Positions 10,401-21,106 of a stretch of DNA of 33,515 nucleotides are shown here, piece after piece (within the stretch, counting starts at the first letter, position 1; each line of letters starts with the position of its first letter). The position numbers and the translations under genes were made by a program. This DNA comes from Basidiobolus meristosporus CBS 931.73. Lineage: Eukaryota; Basidiobolomycota; Basidiobolomycetes; Basidiobolales; Basidiobolaceae. Under the pieces are notes generated by a model that worked only from the letters and a program-made list of their open reading frames with translations, ran no database searches and was not told where the DNA came from. The stretch is from NCBI GenBank assembly GCA_002104905.1, contig MCFE01000819.1, positions 1 to 33,515 of the forward strand, written 5' to 3'.

Positions 10401-11139
10401 ATGGCACCCCCAAGAAATTGTATTCCATAGAACAGTATGTGTCCATATATCCTTGGTTTGACTGATTCGTGTTCTGTGGAAGAGACACCTAGCATATTCT
10501 CTGGGCATGAACGAATACTAGGTTGTTTGCTCCAAGTCAACGGAAAGTTGGGTCGCAGCCCGCACTTTACCATCCATTCATCTACTTTTAGGCTCCAAGA
10601 CCTACAAGGTCCCCAGACGTCCCTTCGAGAAGGAGCGTATTGACCAAGAATTGAAGATCATTGGTGAATACGGTCTCCGTAACAAGCGCGAGATCTGGAG
10701 AATTGGCTACACCCTCTCCAACATCCGTCGTGCTGCTCGTGAGCTTCTTACCTTAGACCCCAAGGATACCCGCCGTTTGTTCGAGGGTAACGCCCTCATC
10801 CGTCGTCTTATTCGCATTGGTGTCTTGGACGAGTCCAAGGCCAAGCTCGATTACGTCTTGGGTTTGAAGGTCGAAGATTTCTTGGAGCGCAGACTCCAAA
10901 CCCAGGTCTTCAAGCTTGGATTGGCCAAGTCCATCCATCACGCCCGTGTCCTCATCAAGCAAAGACACATCCGTGTTGGTAAGCAAGTCGTCGACATCCC
11001 CTCCTTCGTTGTTCGTTTGGAATCCCAAAAGCACATCGACTTCGCCTTGACCTCTCCCTATGGTGGTGGTCGCCCTGGCCGTGTCAAGAGAAAGAGAATG
11101 GCCGCTGCCGGTGGTGATGCCGAAGAAGATGAGGAATAA
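10401..11139 (+). CDS. RPS9: 40S ribosomal protein S9 (uS4), two exons
   Basis: Exon one (10401-10419) encodes MAPPRN plus one base. Exon two (10592-11139) continues [17 protein letters not shown] and runs to the stop, giving 188 aa. The S4 RNA-binding domain is clear: [20 protein letters not shown], then [18 protein letters not shown]. The C-terminus is acidic (GGDAEEDEE). uS4 is an early-binding small-subunit protein at the mRNA entry channel and helps decoding accuracy. The intron is 172 nt, the longest in the window, and its inferred 5' site is GTATTC. The better GTATGT 16 nt downstream would place an in-frame stop in exon one, so it was rejected. An AATAAA at 11182-11187 probably directs polyadenylation. 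Confidence 0.93.
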
Positions 11140-11341
11140 ATGTTACCGCAAGGACTTCCCTCTCCTTCAGTTTGTCATTATAATAAACAAGCAACATTCA
11201 CACACAGTCCATGATTATTTGTTACATCGTAATCAACACTAGGGTTCCCGCGAGGTTTCCTACGCACACACCAGAACTGTCACTCATTAAGTTTAATTTA
11301 ATTGAATTCATTCGTCTACTTGACACATAATTTACACTGGT

Positions 11342-12312
11342 TCATTTACGTCTACGTTTGGTCTCCCTGGCCTCATCGTCCACTGACCCATCGACCGAGG
11401 ACGAATCAACGCTCTGGAAATTGGACAACGTTAGGAGTGGTGGGAGGTGGGTGGTGGGTGGAACTCATGATCCAGCAGAAAGTCATTTACCTTGGATCTT
11501 CTCTCTTCACGGGCTTTCTGGATTTTTTGGACTACTCGGAGCAGCTCGTCCTCCAGCATTTTAAGCTCATCCTTCTTGGCAATCAAGACGGCCCCAGGCT
11601 AGGATAATAGATGTTAGGTACATGCTTTTGGTACGAAGCCCAACCTCAATTCCTTACGTCTTCAGGCTTGGGAAGCTCTATGCTTCGCCATTCTTCTTCG
11701 GAGATTTCGTAGCTAGCGAATCGTGGGTTACGAACAGCACACTCCCATGAGGACTGACGGACACTTACGTTCGTTTGTGTTCCAGCAATCTACGCTTAAT
11801 CTCCTCGCGTGTAAGTTTACCGCCGGTATTTACGATGCAGTTGTTCTTTCTCTTGATGCCTGGCCCTTGTTTCTTGGAGTTGATTTCTCCAATGACGAAT
11901 GGGTCCAGATGTAAACCAGCAAACTCTAAAATGGCAACCTTGCTTAGTCGGATAGGCCGTGCGAATTGTCCGTTTCCTTCCCATACCTGCGGTACTCTGT
12001 TGACCCAACATGCGCTGAAGCTGCAGGTTCATTTGTGCAATGGTCTTTCCAAATAAACATTGGGATTCGATGATTTTCGCCCAATTACCAATTCCGAACT
12101 TCATCACCGCTTTACGGAGGATGTGTACCTCTGGTTCTGTCCAGCCTAAGCAATAAACCAAAATTATCAACCGTTTTCTGGTGAGATGAGGTGGAAGGGA
12201 GTCTTGCTATACCAGGTGAAAGTGTACAATTCCACAAACTGGCGGAATCGTTAGAGCGCAAGACATTACGTGCTCCAACGGGCATGGAACGTGGCTTATA
12301 TACGTCAGTCAT
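11342..12312 (-). CDS. SANT/Myb-like domain protein, six exons
   Basis: Exons in coding order are 12312-12213, 12145-11987, 11925-11769, 11712-11658, 11598-11491 and 11413-11342. All junctions keep phase and give 216 aa. The N-terminus MTDVYKPRSMPVGARNVLR is followed by a single SANT/Myb-type helix-turn-helix at about residues 34-84, with the regularly spaced tryptophans of GWTEPEVHILRKAV and FGIGNWAKIIES. A conserved-looking block NNCIVNTGGKLTREEIKRR comes next, then a helical Lys/Glu-rich C-terminus ending ETKRRRK, a likely nuclear localisation signal. SANT domains bind DNA or histone tails in chromatin complexes; which complex this joins is not visible. It is convergent with uS4 and divergent from HGH1. 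Confidence 0.85.
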
Positions 12313-12723
12313 GATTACACAACAAAGGACTTGTTTAGGAGAGGAGTGTGAGAGTGTATCAAAGACGGTCTCTTGCCAGAAGTGAGTTTCGACTGGCAAC
12401 AAGCAATGTTATTTATCAAATGGTGTTTATCCTTAGACTGGTGGAATTTTCCCAACTTAACCTGGCCTTTGTTTACTATTGTGAAAAATCTACTGCGGTC
12501 TCAAGGGTTCAACCAAAGTTAAACATCTCCTAAACGGAAATCGTCAAGTTAAGCATCTGTTTATGCGAGTGAAATCGGACCCTCCGCCATATTTGGATGG
12601 CACTTTTTTTTTCCTTGATTTTGTTTCTCTCACATTCTCTGTGATTAATAACTGTTTAATACAAAGAGAGGTGGAGTAGCTGGTTTGAGAGGCGCTTAGT
12701 TGACCACGAAACCTACCCGCGAC
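12313..12723. promoter_or_regulatory. Divergent intergenic region, SANT gene/HGH1
   Basis: About 0.4 kb separates the start codons of the minus-strand SANT gene and the plus-strand HGH1 gene, so it should contain both promoters. No clear TATA box or other known element was seen. Confidence 0.4.
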
Positions 12724-14187
12724 ATGGAGGAGCAATTTTTAGAAGTACGGGTTCTCACTGCAGTTTTCCAGAATACTCGTTTAACCGTTTTTCTGTTGCC
12801 CCACTTTGTAGTTAACCACTTTCTTGAACGACCCCAAGGCCGAGGTACGAATTCGATTGTTAGTCTTCTTGTTGTGACCGAACTAAATATCCTTGGGTCG
12901 CTAGGTCCGCCAATTGGCTGTCAAGCACGTATTAAGCTTCACCACCAAGGATTCTGGATATCTACCTCTATTCAAGAAACATGGACCCCAAGTTATTGGC
13001 GATTTAAAGAAATTGTGCAGAGAGCCCACTGTGAGTAGCCTGCACTCAGTAGCCCCAGGAAACCGAAGATTAATATGGGTTCCTCTATTCTCTAGCTTGT
13101 TGCCCACGATGCTCTCTCAGCCTTGATCAATCTTACCAGTGACCAGGAAATCATTGAGTACTTGAATGATATGGGCTTCATCAAGCTGTTGGTCCTAATT
13201 ATCATTGTAAGCAAACGACCCGTCCAATTTCGTAATTCCACTGCAAAGATGCTCATGTGCCTCTGACTCCACCAGATCCCCAAATCCATCCTAGCCGACC
13301 TTGCATGCATGCTTCTCGCCAACATTTCCAAGTCGGAATCTGTGTGCGCAAAGCTGATGGAGGCCACCAGCACCCCAGTTGATTCTTTGACCAAATCGCA
13401 TCGAGTAATTGACCAATTGGCCGAAATCTTTGTGAAAGGATACGAGAGAAAGTACAACACCAATGCGGAATTCCACTTCCTTGCCAGTGTGTTCGCCAAC
13501 ATCACCACCGTACGTAGAGCTGACAGCGCAACCGACGGGTTTCGGGCCATACTAACCGCTTTCTAGATCCCACCAGGCCGCAACTTCTTCATCGACAAGT
13601 CTGAGGCCGACAACGAGGCCCCACTTTCCAAGATCACTTGTTTCACTGAAGACAAGCACGTCATTCGTCGAGGCGGAGTCATCTCCACCATCAAGTATGT
13701 AGCAGCTCAGCACGCAAGCTCAGCACGCTCCTTTGTCTTTCGCATGGATTCTAATGTTTGAGTGTGTAGGAACTGCTGCTTCGCCACCGCCAGACACATG
13801 GAGCTTTTAGATGAAGAGCAAATCAACGTTCTCCCATCGATCCTACTTCCTTTGTGTGGTCCCGAAGAGTTCGATCTGGATGATATGGACGGTATGCCTG
13901 AGGAGGTTCAGCTTCTGCCCGAGTCCAAGAAGAGAGAGGCTGATCCTCATCTTCGACGCATCCTGCTCGAAGCACTGGTGTTGCTGACCACCACTCGTGA
14001 GGGCCGTGACATCCTTAGAGCCAAGAAGGTTTATCCCATTGTCCGAGAGGCCCACTTGGCCGAGCAAGACTCGGAGATCCAGGAAGTGGCCGATAGAATT
14101 GTGCAAATGATTATGCGCGACGAGCCCAAGATCGCGGAGCAAGAGCCAATGGAGGACGATGACGATGACAAGATCATTGAAATGTAA
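12724..14187 (+). CDS. HGH1: HGH1 family chaperone of eEF2, seven exons
   Basis: Exons 12724-12744, 12812-12844, 12905-13030, 13096-13206, 13276-13509, 13567-13694 and 13770-14187 give 356 aa with all phases consistent. The protein is an armadillo-like helical repeat. Family hallmarks include FLNDPKAEVRQLAVKHVLSF near the N-terminus, VAHDALSALINLTSD, HVIRRGGVISTIKNCCF, and the C-terminal PLCGPEEFDLDDMDGMPEE with DPHLRRILLEALVLLTTTRE. In yeast and humans Hgh1 helps the TRiC/CCT chaperonin and co-factors fold translation elongation factor eEF2 in the cytosol. The tail is acidic (EDDDDDK). Seven exons in 1.5 kb is typical of the block. Confidence 0.95.
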
Positions 14188-14421
14188 GTCGGTGTCAAAT
14201 CGCCAATGTTAATTTAATGTACAAACATTACTTCGCCCATGTCTTGCGTGTTGCCACTTTGTATCTCCGAATAAAACTATAGATATCGCCAAGGAATTTT
14301 CTTCCATCCCATTTGGTTCGCTTTGGTTTGCTTTTTTTTATTGGATTTGATATTTGATCATTTCAATCGGCGTGAGGTCCGTATTTCCTGCGAGTGTATT
14401 GAATGAGCCTCCCTCCAACAT

Positions 14422-16017
14422 ATGCACAGCAAGGAGCTGACCAGCCTCCTCACACACCCTATTTCCAACCTCCGGTAAGTTCGAGGCTCCCCTTTGAAGT
14501 GTAGCCCGATAGCTAATGGTACACCCCGTGCAATAGCCATACGCAATACCACCGGAGCATCTCTATCCAAACAACTTCCACAAGTCCATATCAATACGAG
14601 CAATACTATGCACCATACACAGCGGAACCAGCGCCACCGATGGCGATGAATTTAACTGGGGCCACAAATTTAGGTGAACAATGGTTTTTACCTACTCATG
14701 CTGCATACAACCATTCATCGACCCCTTTTAGTTGGTGCAGAAGCAGCCCCAATCTCGGCCGATCAGTCCTGGCTGGAATCCTGGCTAAAGACAAAGGACA
14801 TCTCTTTACCCACTGATAAAGCAGCCAAGAAGGGGGAGAGCTCCTTGCTCGAGGTTCGACGAAAAACCTTTCATTGTATGCAGCTGCAAGCCGAGTTTGA
14901 ACAGAAGATCTCTGACTTGGAGAAGGGTGGTTTGAATGCAGACGCAGACGACTGGGAGAAGAGGAGGCTGGAATTAGAAGAGTTGAAGGTTTGGCTGTCG
15001 TCGCACCCCTCAACCCGATCACCACTAACTGAACAGTCCGAATAGTCACAAATAAGAGAATCCCTGGACTCCTTGACCAGCAGCCCGAAGGAGCTCGAGA
15101 GGTTGAAACAAAAGATCGCGAAGAGAGAACGACACAAGGTGGGATAGCCTTACAATCCAATCATTCTTCGAGAGAGTCCGCTGACTTTATCAATTGGAAA
15201 AGAAATGGCGCAGGAGACACATCAAAAAGCTACAGGCTGTCAGAGATGAGCGACAACGCAAACGCGAGACCCTACACAAGGACATCGATGAATGGAGAGC
15301 CGAGTGGTTAGAGAAGGATAAAGTCACCAAGGAGGTACGCCGTCAGCATCGTATAAGCTAAGCAGCAAGTATCTTTTTCTACCCCAATCTCATAGGAAGC
15401 CGTCCGAAAGCTCAAGGCTGACACCAAAGTGGAGCAAGTCGAGCAGAAGCGGAACAAACACAAAGATCTCACGGAACTGCTGAAAGAGATGCTAAAGCTT
15501 CGCGACCTTCGACGAGAAAAGCTGAAAAAAGAAGGTAAGAGTAGATGGCGACCGTGGACAGCGCCAGTGATTAACATCCGCCCCCCATCCAGGCCATTAC
15601 TTCCCAGAACAAGAGGATCCATTCTTCGATCAGATTCGTCAGCTGGACGAAGCAATCCAACAAGAAGGAAAACAACTCGAGGACGCGACCACCGAAGCAA
15701 ACGAAAGCAAACGTAAAGAGGCGATCGAAGCTAGAATGAAGGAACGCGGCACCGACTCTATATTTGAGTATTATCACCAAGCGAAATTCGACTTGGACAA
15801 CCTTGTTCACATCAGGTACTTAGTCCTAATCCCAGCCCTAACCCCCTCAGCCCCCACGATACCCATCAACTAACCTCACCTTACTGTAAGACGTCAATGG
15901 GACGAATACATTGTTCCGCGAGGAACCTACGGCGCGTCCCGGATTCCCCCACGATACGTGGATCCAGCCCCGCCCGGAAACCATGTCTGGGCATCCTGTC
16001 TTGTCTTTAAGGAATAA
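14422..16017 (+). CDS. PDCD7: PDCD7-like U11/U12 snRNP 59K protein (minor spliceosome)
   Basis: Exons 14422-14474, 14537-14673, 14732-14988, 15046-15138, 15203-15334, 15396-15534, 15593-15815 and 15891-16017 give 386 aa. The N-terminus is rich in Tyr, Pro and Ser (SPYQYEQYYAPYTAEPAPP). A long coiled coil of Lys/Arg/Glu follows, including KKWRRRHIKKLQAVRDERQR. The end, RRQWDEYIVPRGTYGASRIP...WASCLVF, matches the conserved C-terminus of PDCD7/U11-U12 59K, a subunit of the di-snRNP that recognises U12-type introns. An upstream ATG at 14403 gives a more proline-rich start (MSLPPTYAQQGADQPPHTPY) but is out of phase by one base with the rest; the ATG at 14422 keeps phase and is used here. Either a frameshift or this second start is true. 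Confidence 0.8.
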
Positions 16018-16301
16018 ACCCAAACACCAAATTCACCATCAATCAACCAATTTTGATCCCGTTGATATAGTTGCTGATAAAGCGTCTGGGATGTAGCTAA
16101 TATGTAGAGCTGGACCGTAGCCACCATGCTTTTTGGGGGAGATCTGGAAACCAGGAAATCATCTAGATTCAGCTAGCGATTAATCCAGCACCCTGACCCA
16201 TTCATTAACCACGATCCTAATGGATATCGAAATTTTTCTAAATTATCAATGCCACTTCAGCAAGTTCACCTCTGACTGCATATTTCATAAAACTTCTCAC
16301 C

Positions 16302-18379
16302 ATGTACAGGGGAGCACCAAGATTCCTTACCACTATATCCAAGAGCCCCCTCCAAGCCATCCGCGGCGGCCATTGTTCACTAGCTGGCTCCGGCTCTCTT
16401 CGTCAATTTCATTCACAGAGCTCGCTTCTTCAAGCAAGTCCCATGAACGTCCCTTTCTCGGAGGAAGCGAAGGTCGAGAAACAATATGACATCGTGATTC
16501 TGGGCGGCGGCATAGCCGGCTCGTCGTTAGCCTGTGCTCTAGGTAATGGTCTCTGCTCGAATCCACAAGTCAGTTTTCTCACTACGTTTGATGAATAGCG
16601 GGCGCACCTGAGCTTCGCCAGAAGAAGATTGCCTTACTAGATGCTTTCGACCTCGGGAAAGTTCGCGACTGGGTACCTCCGGAAAAAGGCTTCATGAACC
16701 GAGTGGTTTCCTTGACGCCTAGCTCGGTCAAGTTCCTTCGCAGTATGATTTCCTGATATGCACTGCCCTCACCATGTATGCAGACTAAACATATAAAAAC
16801 ATAGGTATTGGTGCCTGGGACAGGGTTCGCGTAGAGCGCTCCATGCCATATCAGCATATGGAGGTAAACCGTTGCGAAGCTAGTCTTGACATGATGACAA
16901 CCCCATTCAACCATAAGTTTTAAACCAGGTCTGGGATGGGCTAGGTGACGGTCGAGTTCAATTCTCTACCGAAATGCTGGATTTCCCTGCCGAAGCCATG
17001 GCATGGATTATCGAGAACAACAACATACAATCGGCTGTGCTCCAGAAGCTGGCCGAATACGACAACGCAGTGGATGTTATCGATAATAGCAAAGTCCAGG
17101 AGATCTTTCACTCTACACCAGCCGAGCAGACATCGCCGGATCAAGCAGACACTTCTGAATGGCCAGTGGTCAGACTAGAAAATGGCACGACGCTTAGGAC
17201 TAGATTACTGGTAGGCTTCGGGTATTCGATCGAGCAGTCTGATGTCATCTAACACCGAGATTAAGGTTGGTGCCGATGGCGTCAATTCACCAGTCCGTAA
17301 ATTTGCTCAGATCGAATCCTACGGGTGGGATTACGACCAGCATGGCATTGTCGCTACTTTACAACACCAGTCCAATGTCGACGAGCCGTCCACTTTGGTG
17401 AACACTACCGCTTGGCAGCGATTCCTTCCAACCGGCCCTATTGCCATGCTCCCGGTAAGTGAATCCCGCCCTCCATACTTGACAACACTGTACTCATTGT
17501 CTTGGCAACCCGCTCAGCTTGACTCCAACCACTCATCTCTGGTGTGGTCAGTGCCCCCAAGCCTTGCTGCCAAGCTTAAGCTGTGCTCCCCAGAATTGTT
17601 TTCGCAACTCATCAATGCGGCCTATCGCCTGGTTCCCGCCGATCTCGACTACCTCTACACCCAAATCGGCGATGATGGCCAGGCCCTTTCAGACATAATG
17701 GGAGATATCGCATGGCGCGAGGAGCAAACTGGGCAAGTGACCAAGCATCACAGCCTACCACCCAAAGTTGTCAATATTCAGGACAAGAGTCGTGCTTCGT
17801 TCCCGTTCAGATTGAGAAACGCAGAAAGATACGTGGAGGAGCGCTTGGCACTAGTCGGGTGAGTCGCAATCGCATCCTCAGTGAAGAGCGGTGTACTAAT
17901 GCGATTGTATTAGCGATGCTGCGCACGCCACTCATCCCCTCGCCGGCCAAGGATTGAACTATGGGTTGGGGGATGTTCAATCGATCTCCAAAGTGATCAT
18001 TGATGGGGTTAGAAATGGCCAGGATATCGGTAGGCATCGGGTAGTGTGTTGGCTCGGATGACTTGCTCATTTGGTTCTTCGCAGGAAACATCAACGTTCT
18101 CACCCAATATTCCGCGGAACGATTTTTCCCCAATGCTGCGATGCTCGGCGCGGTTGACAAATTGAAGCGGCTGTTCGCATTCAATAGCGCGCCCATTGTG
18201 TGGGCCAGATCCTTCGGTTTAGACGCCACCAATGCCATGGGACCACTTAAGGTATGGATAGCAGCATCTGAATGATCCCCACCCACACCCACACCCACAA
18301 ACTGACATATCGCCTCCCCACTTTCCAGACGCAGATCGTGAAGTACGCCATGGGCTTGGAAACCTCGGTGAAACCTTAA
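16302..18379 (+). CDS. COQ6: Ubiquinone biosynthesis FAD monooxygenase COQ6, nine exons
   Basis: Exons 16302-16542, 16599-16742, 16805-16863, 16929-17210, 17266-17454, 17518-17858, 17914-18029, 18085-18251 and 18329-18379 give 529 aa in phase. COQ6 hydroxylates the benzoquinone ring precursor of coenzyme Q at C5 on the matrix face of the inner mitochondrial membrane. The first ~47 residues are basic and Ser-rich, a probable mitochondrial presequence. The FAD Rossmann motif VILGGGIAGSSL is at about 66-77. The second signature VGADGVNSPVR and the GDAAHATHPLAGQGLNYGLGD motif that binds FAD ribityl and is typical of UbiH/COQ6 are both intact. The C-terminus (KLKRLFAFNSAPIVWARSFG) also fits the family. 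Confidence 0.96.
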
Positions 18380-19036
18380 TATCCGTAGAAATGATGGTTA
18401 TTCTCAGACGGATGGGTTCGGATTGACCGATTTCTATCGAGGATAGTTTTGATTTTTGATTAAAATTCGCCTAGAAATAGGGTTCCCCACCCGATTCAAA
18501 TGAAGTGTTGTTGGTTCAGATTTAGTTAAATGGGCATTCTATCCACCCTGCTGAGACGCAACCCACATATTCATCCATAGCCCAAGCACGACAATAATCT
18601 CCGTACCGGATCTTTCCTGACGGTGAGCACCACCAGCAGGATCCCACATCAAACAACAACACTGCTCCAAGTGGGTGGGTAACGATCGGCAGGATTGGTG
18701 TGGACGGTGTGGGTGCCAAAAGAAGCTAGCACTTGCGAAACATAGATGGCCTAATCGATGGGATTTGGTTGGTGAAACGCGTGTATAAATCAATGGATTA
18801 CGAACGCGTCTGTGGATCCCACATGACATGTAGTAGGGCCGCGTTTTCGTGATGGCAACCAATTGGATATGCAACTTGACTCTATTTCGATTCTGATAAG
18901 ATGCGCCCTTGCGGAATTCGTATAAATAGCGGGGCCCTCTATGGGTGACAATAGTTCCATCTCTTTTTCAATTTATCTTCTGTATACATCGATCACTCCC
19001 CCTAACCTAGCCCCCCCCCTCCATAATCTAATCAAA
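18380..19036. other. Intergenic region with promoter of the YABBY-like gene
   Basis: About 0.65 kb after COQ6. No gene seen. The last 120 nt look like a core promoter: a TATA box at 18921, then a pyrimidine-rich stretch with a run of nine C near 19011-19019 just before the ATG. Confidence 0.45.
18921..18928 (+). promoter_or_regulatory. TATA box of the YABBY-like gene
   Basis: TATAAATA followed by GCGGGG, 109 nt upstream of the ATG at 19037. The C/T-rich tract between them is a plausible initiator and leader. Confidence 0.65.
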
Positions 19037-19294
19037 ATGGCGAAAGAGAAGTCCACCAAAAGATCCGGAGGGAAGAAGCTCTCCCCCTATAATAAGTTCA
19101 TGAAAACCGAGCTTCCAAAGGTGAAGGCCGAAGACCCGTCGATTTCTCACAAAGACGCGTTCAAGGTGGCGGCCGGCAGATGGAAAGCCTCCGCCGAGAA
19201 CCCAGCCAACAAGAAGGAGAGCAAGGAGGTGAAGGAGTCCAAGGAACCAAAGGAATCCAAGGAGTCCAAGACCGAGGAGGAGACGAAAGAGTAA
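19037..19294 (+). CDS. Small YABBY/HMG-box-like protein
   Basis: An 85-aa intronless basic protein. Residues about 12-57 contain LSPYNKFMKTELPKVKAEDP and SHKDAFKVAAGRWKASAENP, the pattern of short fungal proteins assigned to the YABBY/HMG-box superfamily, which are expected to bind DNA non-specifically and be nuclear. The N-terminus (AKEKSTKRSGGKK) is strongly basic. The C-terminal 30 residues are a degenerate KESKE repeat that turns acidic at the very end (TEEETKE). A strong TATA box upstream and an AATAAA at 19385-19390 suggest a well expressed short mRNA. Its target is unknown. Confidence 0.8.
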   Translation: MAKEKSTKRSGGKKLSPYNKFMKTELPKVKAEDPSISHKDAFKVAAGRWKASAENPANKKESKEVKESKEPKESKESKTEEETKE

Positions 19295-19518
19295 GGGTTG
19301 GCGGTGCTGCGGAAGGCTTTTTTTTCGTGTATAGACTCTAGTGTATATCAGTGAACATTTTCTTCGATTTTTCTGTGAAAATTTAATAAAGTTCCTTGTT
19401 ACAAACGGATGCATAGATTGTCTGGGAGGGGGGATTTGTCATTGGTCGCAATGGGTCAGGGCAGGATGCGGCAAAGTGGCGGTGTGGGATGGGCTGCTGA
19501 GTTGATCGTGATCTTTCG

Positions 19519-20241
19519 CTACAGAGTCGTCCAGAACACCGAAATCACCGACACCAGCAGGATCTCTACGTTGAGGGCGACTGCTTCAACCGCGCTTTCG
19601 ATCGGTGTGCTGCCTGGCTTGATCATTGGGGGAATGATTGTTGGGATGGGCTGGGCTTTGCTTGGAGTGGGAGAAATGGTGCCACTGGCCGCGGTCGTTG
19701 ACTTGCTTGAAGATGGCGTGAGAGTGCCACTGGCTGAAGGTTTCAAATTCACATTCGAGGGTGATGAGCTGGTAGGACTAGGGCTAGGCTAGGGCTGACT
19801 GATGCAGAGCTACCGCTGCTCGTGGTGATGTTGAAAAATGGTGAAAACGAAGTACCCGAGCCCCCGTTGGCACCTAACGCGTATTGGCCAGCGGCGATGT
19901 TGGCTGGGATGGCCCAGTTGTATCTCCCGGTTGATGAGGTGATATTTTCCGCTATCACGCTCACCAGCTTCAAATTGATTGCTGGCCCGTTCAGCAGCTG
20001 TAGATTAATGGAGCTGGGCATAGGGGCGCTGTCGTTGTTGTCCATCCTGTGAAGAAAACATGTCCGTTAGTAGAGGTGGCTTAGGGAAGTCTGATTCGGG
20101 GAGTAATCACCATGTTATCAGGTGGCTGGTCCCTGCTTCCCATGTGGCGGCTATGGGTGCGGTAAATGCCAGGCTAGCTTCAACCGAGGCTTGCTCGCAC
20201 AAGAAGATGGCTAGGATAGATGCGGTGAGGATATTCAACAT
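19519..20241 (-). CDS. KNH/KRE9-type secreted GPI-anchored protein (one apparent frameshift)
   Basis: Exons 20241-20111 and 20046-19519. The first ~23 residues (MLNILTASILAIFLCEQAS) are a signal peptide. A compact beta-rich domain follows, with TAPIAATWEAGTSHLITW, LLNGPAINLKLVSVIAENI and YNWAIPANIAAGQYAL, which fits the Ser-Thr-rich GPI-anchored family related to yeast Kre9/Knh1. Then comes a Ser/Thr/Pro-rich stalk and a hydrophobic C-terminus (NVEILLVSVISVFW) like a GPI signal. The product should sit at the cell surface or wall. In the stalk at about 19781-19796 the frame slips by one base within a CCTAGC repeat: the first frame would end as SLALVLPAHHPRM, while the +1 frame resumes PSPSPTSSSPSNV. 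With one base restored the protein is 219 aa. Confidence 0.8.
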
Positions 20242-20653
20242 GTTGATGACTTTGAGGATGTACGGAGCAGTTGTTCATTTAAATACAGCCAGGGTTAGGG
20301 ATCAGTCTCAGCCTTCAGAATAAGAGACAACCATCGTCAACAGTCTAAGCAGCACCATATTTACCAAATATGTCAGCCACCCTATACACTGGATAAGCCC
20401 AAGAATGGCGAATCTTTAAATCAAAGATGCCATAAGCTTATTCCGTATCAGTTAATTTGGCACTTGGTTGACCCGCTGGTAAATCGAATCCACTTGGGAA
20501 TATGAGAACCCGTTAGTAAATTAAATGCCTTGGTATCACCCTACGCAATGATCACGTTTTTCCAATCGAATGATTCATGCCGTTTGTTCGTGGATTCGTT
20601 AAAAGGCTCCATCTGAGATCCCTCCCTTTACCCAGCTCTCCTCCATTGTAAAT
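20242..20653. promoter_or_regulatory. Divergent intergenic region, KNH-like gene/IGO1
   Basis: About 0.4 kb between the two start codons. It is AT-rich with no clear TATA box and no coding signal. Confidence 0.4.
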
Positions 20654-21106
20654 ATGCTTCCAGCAAAGACCAACAAGGTGGATTTAAGTGTAAGTGTCAA
20701 GAAGCAGTCGACCGCTCCCCATGAAACTCACCTTCGTTCCAGAAGCTTTCCCCAGAGGAATTGAAGATCTTCAAGATGTACGGTCGACTACCAAGCGGCA
20801 AGGATCTCCTAAGTCGCAAACTCAAGGTATGTACGTCGCGAACGAGCCCTATTCGTATTCACCTATACTGATGATACGTAGGACCGTAAGTACTTCGACT
20901 CTGGAGACTATGCCTTACAAAAGGCCGGCAAAACCTCTGATGTTGGGTCCATCCACCCTAGCCCTGACACTATCCCACACCCTCAAAGTCCGACTGTGGT
21001 CCCCTCCACGGGTACCACGACACAACTTCTCCAACCCAAGGAAGATCCGTCGCAATTGGCAACCGAAACTACTGAGGACACTCAAGCCGGTCCCAAAGTG
21101 GCATAA
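20654..21106 (+). CDS. IGO1: Endosulfine family PP2A inhibitor (Igo1/ENSA/ARPP19)
   Basis: Exons 20654-20689, 20743-20826 and 20882-21106 give 114 aa. The core KLSPEELKIFKMYGRLPSG leads to the invariant KYFDSGDYALQKAG. In this family Ser in FDSGDYA (here Ser47) is phosphorylated by Greatwall/Rim15, after which the protein inhibits PP2A-B55 to control mitotic entry and quiescence. The rest is a disordered Ser/Thr/Pro/Gln-rich tail. Intron one begins GTAAGT and the start MLPAKTNKVDLS fits the short N-terminus of fungal members. Confidence 0.93.

Noticed and set aside
10436-10441. GTATGT as the true uS4 donor site
   Set aside because: Using it would leave an in-frame TAG in the first exon before the junction.
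10420-10591. A box C/D snoRNA inside the uS4 intron
   Set aside because: No RTGATGA box near the 5' end paired with a CTGA near the 3' end was found.
10753-11034. A 93-codon minus-strand frame opposite uS4
   Set aside because: Antisense shadow of the uS4 second exon.
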